Of a DNA stretch of 64,000 bases, positions 21,730 through 32,791 are shown piece by piece. Below the pieces are notes generated by a model that saw only the letters and a list, made by a program, of their open reading frames with translations, searched no databases and was not told where the DNA came from. A program made the position numbers and the translations under genes. Each line of letters opens with the position of its first letter. Position 1 is the first letter of the stretch. Source of the stretch: Rhizopus sp. PT2906 (taxonomy: Eukaryota; Mucoromycota; Mucoromycetes; Mucorales; Rhizopodaceae); contig JAMYHX010000210.1 in assembly GCA_025529335.1 (NCBI GenBank), positions 1 through 64,000 of the forward strand, given 5' to 3'.

Positions 21730-22947
21730 CTATCGTCCTCTTTTCTTCATTTCGTACAATCTCTTTCGTTCTTGCTTCTTTAACCACATGTGTGATTTCT
21801 TTACATGCTGATCAGGTTTTAGTCTAGGGAACTGTTGCAGAGCCAGCTCATAATATTCCATACCCAAGGCATATTGTCTAAGCTTACCACAAAGTCGCAA
21901 GATGGCATCAAGCACCTTGGGAGATGGTTGCATTCCAAATCCATAGTTTTCAGATTTGTTTGATAAAGCATACTTATTGATCATACTGGCTGCTCCGGCA
22001 GGGTATAATGAGTACAGTTTTTGGACAATATCAATTCCTGTAGTTATATCTGCTTCCTGAGAAGAAGTGCGGCTAATGGCTATCAAAAGTGAAGTGACTA
22101 GGGTATCATCTATCTCAACTGGTAGTTGCTTTGGAGCGTTGTCCGATGAATCAGTCGAAGTGGACTGTAATCTATTGACTATCTGTTTCCATATTGAACG
22201 AACCTCTTGTCGTGCTTGGTGGGTGTTTTCCAACTCTGAGCATGCACGTAAAGCGATACTGTAGGTAGTTGCGTCAGGTGACATCCCTCGAACCAGCATA
22301 TCATGAAGCAGTTCAACTGTTTTAGAAGGTTGACCGGCATGGTTGTATACTCTAAGAAGATTATTGATATGTATAACGCTAGGGCTCATGTCGAACTTTT
22401 TCATTTCTGTGAACCGTCTCTCTGCACGCTCGATGGCTTGGGGTGATGTACTATTGGCATATGCAGATAACAGGTGTGTAAAGGTACGCTCGTTGGGCGA
22501 TATTCCACGTTTTCGCATCTGCACGTAATATTGTTCAGCACTGTTTGCTTTTCCGTGTTGAGCACAGTATCCGATCAGTTGATTCCATACAGCCGCAGTT
22601 TGTAGATCTAAAGGTAATGCTTTTATATAGTCTGCAGCGTCATCTAGAGTTCCATTTTTAAGAATAGTGGTAATCTTGTTTGACGCAACATAGGGATCTG
22701 CAGGCATGACATAGGTGAATTTGTTGGCTTTTGCAAATGGTGAATCAACCTTGACAAACACTGGTCTTGATCGTTTATTTCCCTCATTTGACTTTGATTT
22801 GCTGTTATTATGTACGATCGTAGCTGTTGATGCTAAACGAAGCGTAAAAAGAGGAAAGAATGTCCTCATTGCTTGTTTGCATGCTAATGATCCTTTTTGA
22901 AAGAATATCTGGTGTTTTATCATTTTGACAGAAAGAAAAAGAGACAA
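21730..22947 (-). CDS. Mitochondrial pentatricopeptide repeat (PPR) protein
   Basis: A single-exon protein of 405 residues, probably acting on mitochondrial RNA. The N-terminus (MSLFLSVKM... then basic, Ser/Thr-rich, few acids) looks like an import presequence. PPR units run from about residue 100 to 230: VWNQLIGYCAQHGKANSAEQ, TFTHLLSAYANSTSPQAIE, HINNLLRVYNHAGQPSKTVE and TYSIALRACSELENTHQARQ, each about 35 residues with the helix-turn-helix pattern. More degenerate repeats follow, then a Lys/Arg-rich C-terminus (KKQERKRLYEMKKRGR). A second Met at codon 9 is also a possible start. The precise orthologue is not clear. The next gene upstream stops only 56 bases before this start. Confidence 0.85.
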   Translation of the reverse strand: MSLFLSVKMIKHQIFFQKGSLACKQAMRTFFPLFTLRLASTATIVHNNSKSKSNEGNKRSRPVFVKVDSPFAKANKFTYVMPADPYVASNKITTILKNGTLDDAADYIKALPLDLQTAAVWNQLIGYCAQHGKANSAEQYYVQMRKRGISPNERTFTHLLSAYANSTSPQAIERAERRFTEMKKFDMSPSVIHINNLLRVYNHAGQPSKTVELLHDMLVRGMSPDATTYSIALRACSELENTHQARQEVRSIWKQIVNRLQSTSTDSSDNAPKQLPVEIDDTLVTSLLIAISRTSSQEADITTGIDIVQKLYSLYPAGAASMINKYALSNKSENYGFGMQPSPKVLDAILRLCGKLRQYALGMEYYELALQQFPRLKPDQHVKKSHMWLKKQERKRLYEMKKRGR

Positions 22948-23003
22948 AATTTTCTATGCGCGCTTATTGAAAATTTATTACTGCCTTGTTTGTGTAAAGG
23001 ATA

Positions 23004-24126
23004 TCATTTATGAATACAGTTTGAGACAAATTCTACAAGTCGATCGCAAACTGTCTGCTTAACATGTGCCTCTTCAGCAAGTATGTCAGGCAGCATTGAC
23101 CAAAGGTGCTTGCCTGTAGGCTCTTGTACGACAACAACCTGAACACCACCTTGTCTGGCCTTTGAGGCTAAGTAGCCACCCTCATCCAACAGGACTTCTT
23201 GACCACCTAAGAATAGTAGCATACGCTTGGGTAAACATGATCCCACTTCAACATCGCTCTTTAGGTATTCAAATGGAGAAAGACCATCTTCATACTTTGC
23301 CTCTGGAACGGTATAATCATCTTCATCTTCATTTTCTTCTTCTGGTTTCAAATAGTTGTTTTCCATGTGTGTAATCGCCTTTTCGTTTAATATATCTTTA
23401 CTAAGGTTGTTTCTCCATGATTCGCCTCCTGCCTCTAATCCTATATAAGGTGAAGCACAAATCATGGCAGCTGGTTTAAATTCAGAGGGTATTTTTAACA
23501 TGAGAGCATCTAGAGCTACAGCAGCTCCAGCATCGTCTGCACCAATGATGATTTTGTTTGGATCTATCTGAAGTGTATGGATTAACCAGTCATAAGTGTC
23601 TGCAATATCTTTAACCGCCGCAGGAAATAGATGTTCGCGTCCGCGTCCTGGCAAAGCCCAAATGGGTGAAAAATCTATAACGAGCCAGATAAAGGGTACT
23701 TACTATAGTCTGCAACAAATACCATACTCTTGATGCCCTTATCTGCTTCTAATGCTCTTATCCAATCTGCAAAAGTAGAGGTATACAGTCTGCTTGGGTT
23801 GAAACGAAATCCACCGCCTAGAGAGAAACATAAGGCTTAACTAGATATTTACTTTTATACCATGAGTAGTTACCCGGTATCCATAAAAATATAACATGTG
23901 ATTCCAGTATACGGTCGTTTATCGCTTCTTTCTTTGCATTGTGTTGTAAATCTTCGGCAATCCAGTAACCACGAGATTCTTCATGTACCCAATCTGATCT
24001 TGCTCTAAACAAAAAGAGTTGTAAATAGCGAATTGCCTTTTGTGCATATTCAGCTTTTGGAAAGGTGTAAGCAAAGGTTAAAGCAAGCACCGTCAGCCAG
24101 TTTTTCAGTCTTTGAAATATTGACAT
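23004..24126 (-). CDS. Alpha/beta-hydrolase (HSL/steryl acetylhydrolase-like) with altered nucleophile
   Basis: Three exons join in phase: 24126-23874, 23817-23704 and 23674-23004 (345 residues). The N-terminus has a hydrophobic anchor-like helix (NWLTVLALTFAYTFP). Oxyanion-hole text WIPGGGFRF spans the first junction and matches the HGGG region of hormone-sensitive-lipase-type esterases. The nucleophile elbow, usually GDSAGG, reads GADDAGAA: the catalytic Ser is Asp and the preceding Gly is Ala. The region that usually supplies the acidic residue reads GGQEVLLDEG, and the His lies in GKHLWSML. It may be a pseudo-enzyme or use different chemistry. The second intron would be only 29 nt, unusually short. 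The family assignment is firm; the activity is not. Confidence 0.8.
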
Positions 24127-24857
24127 CTTGTCAAAGGAAAGGCACAGAGAAAAAGTACTGCTCGGAATTTAGAATGATATATTTCTTGCACTTTCCAAAG
24201 TAGGACAGCAAAGAATTACTGATGAATTCAGCTGGACCATGCTACGCGCAACTTTGCCACAAAATCTGAAGGGATCAGTTCTTGCTGCTCAATAACAAGG
24301 TTGAATCAAATAATATATAATATACTTTGTAATACAATCCACTGCAGAAATAAGTCGCAAAAAGGAAAGAGTAGCCTTCCTTCGTTGCAATAAGAGATGA
24401 TTCTTTGCAAATGTTTTTTTAATACGTTTAATAAAAGAAAATAAAAGACCCACTGTGAGCACATGATATACAATATGACATCGAATATGCTCGGGTCAGA
24501 TCAACAAGGAAATGTAGTATCTAAAAACTCCTTTTGGGTTCAAGGTTGGATCCGTCACTCACGAGGATTATTTACAAAGTGTATGAATATGGAAAGAACA
24601 AAGGTATATAATTAACAAATTTAGCTTTGGTCAAACAAAACACTGCACTGGTTTATCATGGGTGGTGTTTATATTGATTATACTCGTATTTATCATTTTC
24701 TCACTTCATAATTATGGGTCAAGTCGAGTTAAAAAGAAGTTAGGCAAGGCTGACATGTTCACAAGGGCGAACACAGTGAATAAGTGACAAGACTTGATGA
24801 AGTAAAGTCGAATACTTTTATTGACCATAAAATTATAAAAGCGTTGTAGTTGATATG
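24127..24857. other. Gap without a gene
   Basis: About 730 bases between the hydrolase start and the cystinosin stop. It should contain the hydrolase promoter and cystinosin 3' end. No coding or RNA signal is visible. Confidence 0.5.
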
Positions 24858-26114
24858 TTACACTTGCTCCTCTTGGTATGCTTTTAATAGTTCCTGTTGT
24901 TCTGTGTCTTGTGGATTATCTCTGTACCAAACAAAGTGCTGTAACATAAATATGATATCGAAAGCAATTGACTGAGCCCCAAGTCCTCTGTTAATGTATG
25001 TTAGTGTTAAATGTAGATTGTGTAAGCTATGGCTTACAGTTTAACAGGATCCTTTTGAATGTTAGTACACAGTAACCAAATGATCTCTTGTTCAACACTT
25101 ACCCCAGATACTCCACTCCAATCTCCACTGATAGACGCGTCAAGTAGTAATTGTGTGATCGATAGTGTACCACCCGTAAAGTCCTTTGTCATACTGTCAG
25201 TATATTTTTATCATAAAACAGTTATTATATTACCAATAGAATATTATGTATACTCCATCCAAGTGTTGATTTACGCTTAAAGTTGATCCAAGCCTATGAT
25301 TATGTAAGCATATAGTTGTATATATCAGTATAGCTTTTTTACCTGTGGAATGTATTTTATTAAGCTAACAAGCAGTTTCACATAGCTTAGATAATACATC
25401 AAGTCAATCCACATAAATCTTTCAAAATACTCTATTGACATAAACATACAGAGTACACCAATGAATGACGCAGTGATGAAGTATCGCGCAATTTTAGACA
25501 GTCTTTGTGAATTGTCTTTCTGTCCAATCAAAATTAAATATAAAAGCAAGACACTACAACGTATTCGACTTACTTTATAATAAAAGGTTTGGAAAAGGGT
25601 GAATGTGGATATCAAAAATGCGTGTACAGCAAAGACGACGTCGTTTGCTCGCACCAAGTTTTCGCTAGAGTGGTTTCTTCGTTTATCTGCGCAGTTGGGC
25701 TGTTAGGTGCCTGTTTATCTAAATGAACTACACTTACACTCATCACGGATATCTTGACTAAAATAAAATGAAATGTTGAATATCTATTTAGACGATGAGG
25801 ATATATTATTATTGTTATTATGACAGGTAATTACTGAATAACAGAGAAATCCTAGCACATTATAACATAGAAAATCTATTGATAATCCTTGTACACTATG
25901 GCATGATAAGCAATCTCTTTGTCCGTCAGAAGGTATAGCTTACCTTTTTCTTTTCCAATTGAGTATCACTTGTGGATAAAAGCTACAGGACCAAGCTAAA
26001 AAATAACACTAGATTCTCATTGTCAATCTATTTGTAGCCAAATACATTTTTATTTACCCATCCAATAATAGTCGAGATAATGGACCAAAGGTCTTGTTCA
26101 TAGTGGTATGTCAT
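24858..26114 (-). CDS. Cystinosin-like lysosomal/vacuolar cystine transporter (PQ-loop)
   Basis: A proton-coupled cystine exporter of the vacuole/lysosome membrane, by family. Ten exons join with phases that all agree: 26114-26058, 26008-25944, 25895-25835, 25783-25738, 25686-25574, 25519-25343, 25293-25234, 25183-25103, 25051-25038 and 24987-24858 (267 residues). The first PQ loop reads FLAWSCSFYPQVILNWKRK, followed by VQGLSIDFLCYN. The middle has ENLVRANDVVFAVHAF, typical of cystinosin. The second PQ loop is LLVSLIKYIPQAWINFKRK, followed by LLDFTGGTLSITQLLLDA and FDIIFMLQHFVWY. Seven membrane helices are expected. Exon 9 is only 14 nt. The tail is acidic and Gln-rich, without an obvious GYDQL-type lysosomal signal. 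Confidence 0.93.
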
Positions 26115-26558
26115 GATATAAAAGTAAAGAAGGACATACAAAAAAGGGAGAAAAAAAAGGGGGGGGAAGATTTTATACGTCTGATCGAGTATTACTAATC
26201 ATGCCGCCTTATTGGATAAGCCTGTCTGCATGATCAATCAGCATTTTAATAAACTATAGGTTTACATCATTAAGGCAAAAATGAGCCCCAAGTGAGAAAG
26301 TGGGCGGGATTTTCAAAAATAGGTAAAATGAGAGTGGAAACATTGTATGGCACCATTTGTGTACAATAGATAAAAAAATGTCGCTACAGTCTTACAGAAA
26401 GTAAAGCCACACTTTTTATACGACAAGTCAGCGCGACATTTCTCTTTCTGGAAATAGTGTATAATTTTGGACACTTGTGTGAGGTCTAATTTGGCCAAAC
26501 GATTACAAATGTTCTTCAAACATGCAGGGAATACGTTGATCGAGTGCTAGATGAAATT

Positions 26559-26729
26559 TTATATATGTCCAACAGGGGCATCTTTGCTGCTTTCAATTAC
26601 TCTTGAAGAAAGTGTTTCTGCCTCTGTCAATTCGCCTTTTCTGACTTGATCCTTCAACGCTTTCCAAAACATCGAAATAGGATTGTGTTCAAGCGAATAA
26701 GGAGAAAAATATACTGGTATGAAATCCTC
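26559..26729 (-). pseudogene. Tc1/mariner (DDE_3) transposase, C-terminal remnant
   Basis: The minus strand reads YFSPYSLEHNPISMFWKALK, matching the YxPPYSPxLNPIExxW motif that ends the DDE domain of Tc1/mariner-type transposases, then LTEAETLSSRVIE and a stop (26561-26559). The third catalytic residue, Glu or Asp in NPIE, is Ser here. Upstream text up to about 26860 is interrupted by stops and frame changes. Downstream (26520-26558) there is a further, out-of-frame match to the family's last helix. It is a dead fragment. Confidence 0.6.
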
Positions 26730-27383
26730 TCAAAGATGTTAGGGTCAACGGCGTCAGAAGAATAGATACTTTGGCATGATTATCTCCTCGTCAATGATCT
26801 CTCAAGAAACAACAGAACCAAGTCTGTTCATGGCTCTAAGAGCATTTTGTAAATTACCTGTAATTTAAGACTCACAAAGCAGATATTTCTAAAATACTGC
26901 TTTTAAGCAAGAGAAATAGCAGGATAAAATAATAAAAAGGGGAGGTTTAAGTAAACACTGCACGCATGAAGAAATACACGAGAAGGGGAAATAGTGGACG
27001 CTAGCTCTTTTGATTAAGTAGTCTAAAAAGGAACATTTATTGTACTGCTCTAACCAACATCAATTGATAGCCACTCTGTGGCTTCATAAATGTCTCATTG
27101 ATAAATATTGTTAAACGTACCACATCAAAATGGCCGATTAGTTGACAAGAATTGTATATACAGCATAGGGGACAAAAAAGGGTTTAGTTAATGAGCTTCT
27201 ATGTTTATATGCTCTTATTGACAATAAGACATGACGTTATACTTTTTCCTTTGATAATAATCCTTGAGCACAGTTATGCCGCAAGCGCTTTTGAATACAG
27301 AAACAAATATTACAAGTGTTGGTGTTTTCAAATTCACCCTATTATAAACAGAATAAGTCATGTTTTCTTTCTTTATCTCGTTC
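26730..27383. other. Gap with transposon debris, no gene
   Basis: Up to about 26860 this is likely a decayed upstream part of the Tc1/mariner remnant. The rest, up to the TAN1 stop, is AT-rich with no convincing frame; 27191-27397 is an open frame of simple hydrophobic composition overlapping the 3' end of TAN1. Confidence 0.4.
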
Positions 27384-28228
27384 TTACTTGTAATTAGTTG
27401 GAATTAATGGTGCAATCGTCTGAATAATGTCATTTTTAGAAATCAATATGTTGTTACGGATCTCTGTTACGATAGCAACCGTCGTGTCTTTACTGTCACT
27501 GTTGAAATGATCCTGCTTGACCCTTTCAAAGCATTTTTCAATACGCTCTGTAATAGCAGGACAGATATAATCAAACGGAATCCATCTCTAGAATAGAAAG
27601 GTGAGAAATAAGATGATGCGCATCTTTGTTCTACATACTGTCGTGTAGCGTATCTTTTCCAATTCCTGCTTCTTTTCTTCTTCAGGAAGCTGTTTTATAT
27701 AATCTATATGAAATAGTTAAAGATATAAAGCACAGTTATAGGCATGATTTATATACCCATAAACTTTAGAACGAATTCAGTAGGTTTTACGTTTACCCTA
27801 AATCTAAAGAATACTAGGCCACCGCAAGCTGCATCAACAGCTTGGAACTTGCGTTCTTTACGCTCAGCTTTGTCTTCTTTCTTTTCTTTTTCACCTTCTT
27901 CTTCGCACTCTTCTTGATCAACTTCATCAATATCGTACGGACCTTCAAACCTTATCCATGTAGACTGGTGGTCTGGAAATAACTTTGTGATGTATGTTTC
28001 TAGACAATTAGTTACTTGTCCTAATGCTCGAGTTTCAGCATTGACATTGCATGAAATCAAAATCCCAGTTGATTCATCAGAACGTTTCAATAAACTAGAA
28101 TGTTTTGTTAACCAACGCTGTTTAAAACGGCCTCGAAGGATAGGAATTGTATCCAGTTTCTGCTTCTTTTTTGTTGGAGCTTCACTTTCTTCAATAGATC
28201 GTTTTTCTGTCTTTAGTTGTTCGGCCAT
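27384..28228 (-). CDS. TAN1: THUMP-domain protein Tan1 (tRNA ac4C12 factor)
   Basis: The tRNA-binding partner of the acetyltransferase Kre33/NAT10, needed for N4-acetylcytidine at position 12 of Leu and Ser tRNAs (family knowledge). Three exons join in phase: 28228-27757, 27703-27639 and 27587-27384 (246 residues). After a basic Lys-rich N-terminus (KKKQKLD) comes GILISCNVNAETRALGQV, the typical start of the Tan1/THUMPD1 THUMP region. An acidic insertion follows (EECEEEGEKEKK), then CGGLVFFRF, RWIPFDYICPA and a C-terminal ending in TIAPLIPTNYK. The start MAEQLK was chosen because the sequence right before it is an 18-T run (28247-28230 on this strand) unlikely to be coding. Confidence 0.9.
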
Positions 28229-28229
28229 G

Positions 28230-28247
28230 AAAAAAAAAAAAAAAAAA
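28230..28247 (-). promoter_or_regulatory. T18 tract directly before the TAN1 start codon
   Basis: On the coding strand an uninterrupted run of 18 T precedes the ATG by one base. Similar T or T/C tracts sit before several other starts in this window, so it is probably a core-promoter or leader element. Confidence 0.5.
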
Positions 28248-28545
28248 GTAAACACTACACGCACGCGAAAATTCACAGGGAGACACGCCTCTATTCGCCT
28301 AGGGATGGCACATACATTAAACATGTTTATTAAAAGATACTTCTTAGACATTTTCGTAATCCCTCACGCATTCATAAATAGAGTTGCATAATTCTGTGTG
28401 TGCTTTTAATTAAATTGAATGGTAATTATTTTATTATTAGCTTTTAGTTTTTATGTAACAACATAATAAAGACTAATTTACAGCCACCTAACTTGCATAT
28501 AATGCTTATGCCGATTAATTAATAAATACAAAAAGTTCCTTTATT

Positions 28546-30074
28546 TCAGCCGTCAATATTCATGGCATCTTGCTTTACGTCGCCATCCGCCAATTTCTTG
28601 CTGAGTTCATAATACTGATTTGGATGCTCAATGGGATCTATTTTGTCTTTGATTCCTGGATGCGTCACTTCGAAATATCGTGTACATGCTAATTGATAAT
28701 GTTTATCACCAGCAAGTCTCAGTATTTCATCCACATGACCTTTGCTGATCTGGTCTTTGTACAGTTTTGCCTCTAAACTCTTTTGCGATGAATGCTTGAA
28801 TGGACATCCATGGAATTCTCCTGTGCTTGGTGCTTGCTCGTTTATGATTTTTGAACAACTACACAGGTTTAGCTATTTCCTTTTACTTCACATTCACACA
28901 TCTCTTACCTGTATGGGGAATAGTTCAATCGTCTACCTTCAAGACCATAGCTATGTCGAATGTTATATGCATAGTTCTTTTGGAATTTATCATCTGTTGT
29001 GTCTGAAAATGCTCTTCTCCAAAAATTAAGTGCTTCCTCCACAGATAATCCAATACCTTTCAAGAACAGCCCATACTGTAATCTACCATGGTGCCGAAGA
29101 TGCTTGCTTGCTCTCAGACCATCATGCAAATGACGCATACACAAAGGTGCATGTTGTCTCACGACCTAAACAAGAGGTAAGCTACACCAAAAGAATAACA
29201 AAGGCACGATCTTACCGAATCAACTTCATTTGCAGTGACTGTACCCGAATGATTAGGGTCATAATTATTATAACTTTTACCAATATATTGTTTCTCCATG
29301 TTTAGTAAAAACGGTTTCAGTCGGCCATCTTCCTCCATTCGCGGTAGTAGACTAGCCGTAGCTTCCAATGATTTATATAAAAATTCTCGATACTCATTCA
29401 ACACAATGTTCACCTGCTCGCTCATCGGCACATACGCCTTGCCGCCCTTCAAATAGACCAATCGACTTCCTACCATGTTGGGCACCTTTTCAAAATCCAC
29501 TTCGAAAAATGTTTCGCTATTTACAAATTGTTCGACAACTGGCATAGAAACATTGTCTGATCTAGAGCGCAGTAAACTAAAGCAACATGCCTCTAATTCT
29601 TGACGCATACCTTCTTTTTCTTCTATGCTTAACTATAAAATAATCCCCTTTGAATCAGTTGGTCTGTCTTCTTTTCTTTCTTTCTTTCCTTTACCATTTT
29701 CCAATTCAAGTTGAGTTGCTGTAAAAATGCTTTCTTCTCTTCCATTGATTCCTGATCAAATCTAAACTTGAATAATGTTGTCTCTTGTCTCACAAACCAA
29801 TTCTTCAAATCCTCACTAGTGAGATCATCAATCTCTCATTCTTTTTGTCTTATTTTTATATACCTTCGACAATAAGCCATTCGTAACATAAAGTGACTGA
29901 TATGGTCCTTTCTTCTTTCTTCATAAAGACTGTCTGCTTTCGAGGCATTGCTCTTTAAAGGCAAATATTTGTCGATAGCCTTTTGTAATTCCACTTTGAG
30001 GTCCTTTCCACTAATCAACGCCCTTTCGATACATCTTAATACTGCATGTCAAGTTATATATTTGTAAAGCTTCA

Positions 30075-30110
<36 letters not shown>

Positions 30111-30313
30111 GTACCTTGAAGTCGATCGAGTGCATATTCCTCCAATTCTTCAATAGTAATTTCAGATGGTGGTGGTCTCAAGTAAAAGTTGAGTCGAAAT
30201 GGGTATTCGGACTGCAGGTCATAATCTCTTCCAATATCCATGTATACACCATTTGTAGCCGCTTCTGCTGCTGCAGAAAAACGATTGACACGTCTGCTCT
30301 TTGACTTGAACAT
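28546..30313 (-). CDS. PRI2: DNA primase large subunit
   Basis: The regulatory subunit of the DNA polymerase alpha-primase complex, holding a [4Fe-4S] cluster. Six exons join in phase: 30313-30115, 30041-29864, 29815-29695, 29632-29216, 29165-28909 and 28858-28546 (494 residues). The N-terminus has YPFRLNFYLRPP, the usual primase-contact region. The C-terminal domain has all four cluster cysteines: APLCMRHLHDGL, YSCSKIINEQAPS, FHGCPFKH and LACTRYFE. KHLRHHGRLQYGLFLKGIGL is a family signature. Intron 1 contains an (AT)14 microsatellite. It lies in a minus-strand run of housekeeping genes between RabGAP and TAN1. Confidence 0.95.
30079..30106. repeat. (AT)14 microsatellite in PRI2 intron 1
   Basis: A perfect AT dinucleotide run inside the first intron of the primase gene. 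Likely length-variable between strains. Confidence 0.95.
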
Positions 30314-30437
30314 GGTAATAAACGCGAACCACAGAAAAAAAGATGGACAAAAAAAAAAAAAAGAAAAAATAAATAATAGCGCGACGAAATAAAGTCACAT
30401 ACACAACAGGACGCGTATCCGAGCTGAACGTGTCTTT

Positions 30438-32650
30438 TTATTGTTTAAGTTGATTATGAGCTTGTTTCAATTCTTGCTTCAGTGATTCAAGTTCACCTTC
30501 TTTTTCTGCTACTGCTAATTTCATGTTGATTAACATGGTCTCGATATCTGTCAATTGATTGACAAGGTATACGTTTTTCTCCGCTAATTTACGATTCTCA
30601 TCCACCTGATTCTCATAAGCAGCCTTCAATTGAGAATAGTCATGACTTAGCTTCTCCTTTTCATCCACTATACGTGCAATATCCATCTTGCTATCTATGA
30701 TTTGTTGCGTCAAGTCCTTGTTTTCAGTCCTTAGTGATGCTAGAGACCCCTCAACCATACGGATATGTTCTGAAAGTTGACCGTTAACTCGTCTAAGATG
30801 GTCTTCCTGAGAGGTTGATCTAGAATCTCTATACTCTATTTCTTCACTGTACTGCTGGGCTAAGCGTGCCATGAATTTCGTGGGTAACTCGACACGATAC
30901 ACATCACTCACGAAACCATCTGTATTATCCTAAAGTGATATTTGTTTTGAAAGTGAATAAAGGGATAACGAATGATAAGAAGAAAGGTGATTTACCTCAT
31001 ATACCTGAAATATGCCATTACATAAAAAGTCGACAAGGGCATCAAATTTGAGTTTCAAGATGTGCTCCTGGTTTCGAACAATCAACGCCAGGGCGATCTG
31101 CACGAGTACTTGAGGGCCTTCTATAAATAGCAAATCCATAATACGGAATGACATCTCAATAGGGCACCTGTAAGAACAAAGAGTGATGAACCATTGGGAG
31201 GCATACATCGAAGGAGACACACCCTCACTTTCCATATGCCTGTGAACCACGGGTAACTTTTGTTGAAAGACATTATCAAATTGGTACATGTGTTGATGAA
31301 GAGTTTCCATTCTTGGCGTAAAGTGTCCTCTTAAATCATATTTGCCCATGAGTTTGATAAGGGTCAAAAAGGCTTCTTCTTCTGGCATCTTTCAATAAAA
31401 GGAAATGAGTTTATGAACGATTTCTATTATTATACTTTCTTACATGAATAAGCAAACAGCCAATAATAAACGCCAGCCCCTGACAGTAACCAACCTCCTG
31501 ATCAAATAAACTATATGCTTTTGCAACACGGAACAGAGCCTGTCGTCCATTTTCGTTCATGAAATAAGAATAGTTTGGAAAGGTTCTAGTGAGATCTCTT
31601 TGAATTTGCTTTTCAAATGAACTTGTTTTCTTGAGCAATTCGTTATATTCAATAACATCCAAATCTCTAGATTTAGATATGATCTGCCAAACATAGCCTC
31701 GAATAGGCGAAGGAATACCACCGTGTGCTAGATGGCTTCTTAAATCATCCATTTGGCTTTCTATAACGCTGCTCAAGTTGGATATGACATGAGACCAAAA
31801 GTCTATGGATACAAAAAAACAAAGTTACATATTCTTCTTCCTTTCATTCTTTCTCTCATGGATAAAAGGCGTTATTACCCCAATCTATTCTTTCTTCATC
31901 TAATCTGCACGACGTCAGTCGTTCAAGAGCTTCTTGTTTTAGTAAGGCCTGTCTTTCCGAGTCATATCGATGGTCATAGTGCGTAAACTTTCTGATCACT
32001 ACAGACGATCGACTGTGTCCTGTTGATTTATGAATGGATCTTCGTTGTTCGAATGTCTGTGAGGGCCGTGAAATGGCTGTTGTTGCTGGTGAAGTGGGAA
32101 TAGAGCTAACTGATACTGGCCTCTTAAATTTATTACTAATTGTAGATATGATACTTGCTCTATTTGCTGATTTGTTGCTATTACTATTATTATTAATATT
32201 ATTAATGGATGTAGGAGGTGATTTTAATATAGGCACAGTATTCGGATAAAATGCAGATTTGCTATGAAGGATATCATCATCACTGTGAGACTGATGAGGT
32301 GAAGTTATATTGGTCTCTATAGAAGACATGTCATCATCATTATCGCTAATACCCGTTGTTGTTGTCACGGTATGATTATCTGGCTGCATCGGTTCATCTT
32401 CATCAAAACTGCTGCTATCTTCATCACTCGAGGCTTCGTCGTCTGTTCTAACTTGAATAGTAAAGCCGAAATGGTCCATATATTCTTTATTGTGAGGATT
32501 AAGTAAAGCCTCATCTACAACATCTAAATCATACTCTGCCATCTCAAACTTGGGATTCTTGTCATCGTCTGTTGTTGACGATGTTGTCATAGAATCTTGC
32601 TCATATTCTCTTGTTGGCTGTTTAACAGGTGGATCATATAAAGTGGTCAT
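30438..32650 (-). CDS. TBC-domain Rab GTPase-activating protein (Gyp5/EVI5-like)
   Basis: Stimulates GTP hydrolysis by Rab GTPases in membrane traffic. Four exons join in phase: 32650-31879, 31802-31444, 31388-30996 and 30929-30438 (671 residues). The N-terminal about 250 residues are acidic and Ser-rich, likely disordered and phosphorylated. The TBC domain starts at HLAHGGIPSPIRGYVWQ; the arginine finger is in IQRDLTRTFPNYSYF and the glutamine finger in VGYCQGLAFIIG, both intact. QWFITLCSYRCPIEMSFRIMD follows. The last about 150 residues form a long coiled coil (VEGSLASLRTENKDLTQQI onward), as in Gyp5 and EVI5. The target Rab is not known from sequence. A T-rich leader lies just before the ATG. 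Confidence 0.92.
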
Positions 32651-32791
32651 GATATAATTATAAAAAAAAAAAAAGGAGAAAGAAAAAAAGAAAGAGAGAA
32701 AGACCGAAAATATAAGCTAGGAAAATTTAAACTCCTTTTTCTATTCCTTTGAGTGTTTTTGCTCGCACAAGATTTACAAAGTTTATTTTGT

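Noticed and set aside
26375..26442. Short inverted repeat AAATGTCGC...GCGACATTT
   Set aside because: Only nine perfect pairs with a loop of about 50 bases near the Tc1/mariner remnant; it may be a relic TIR but is too short to call.
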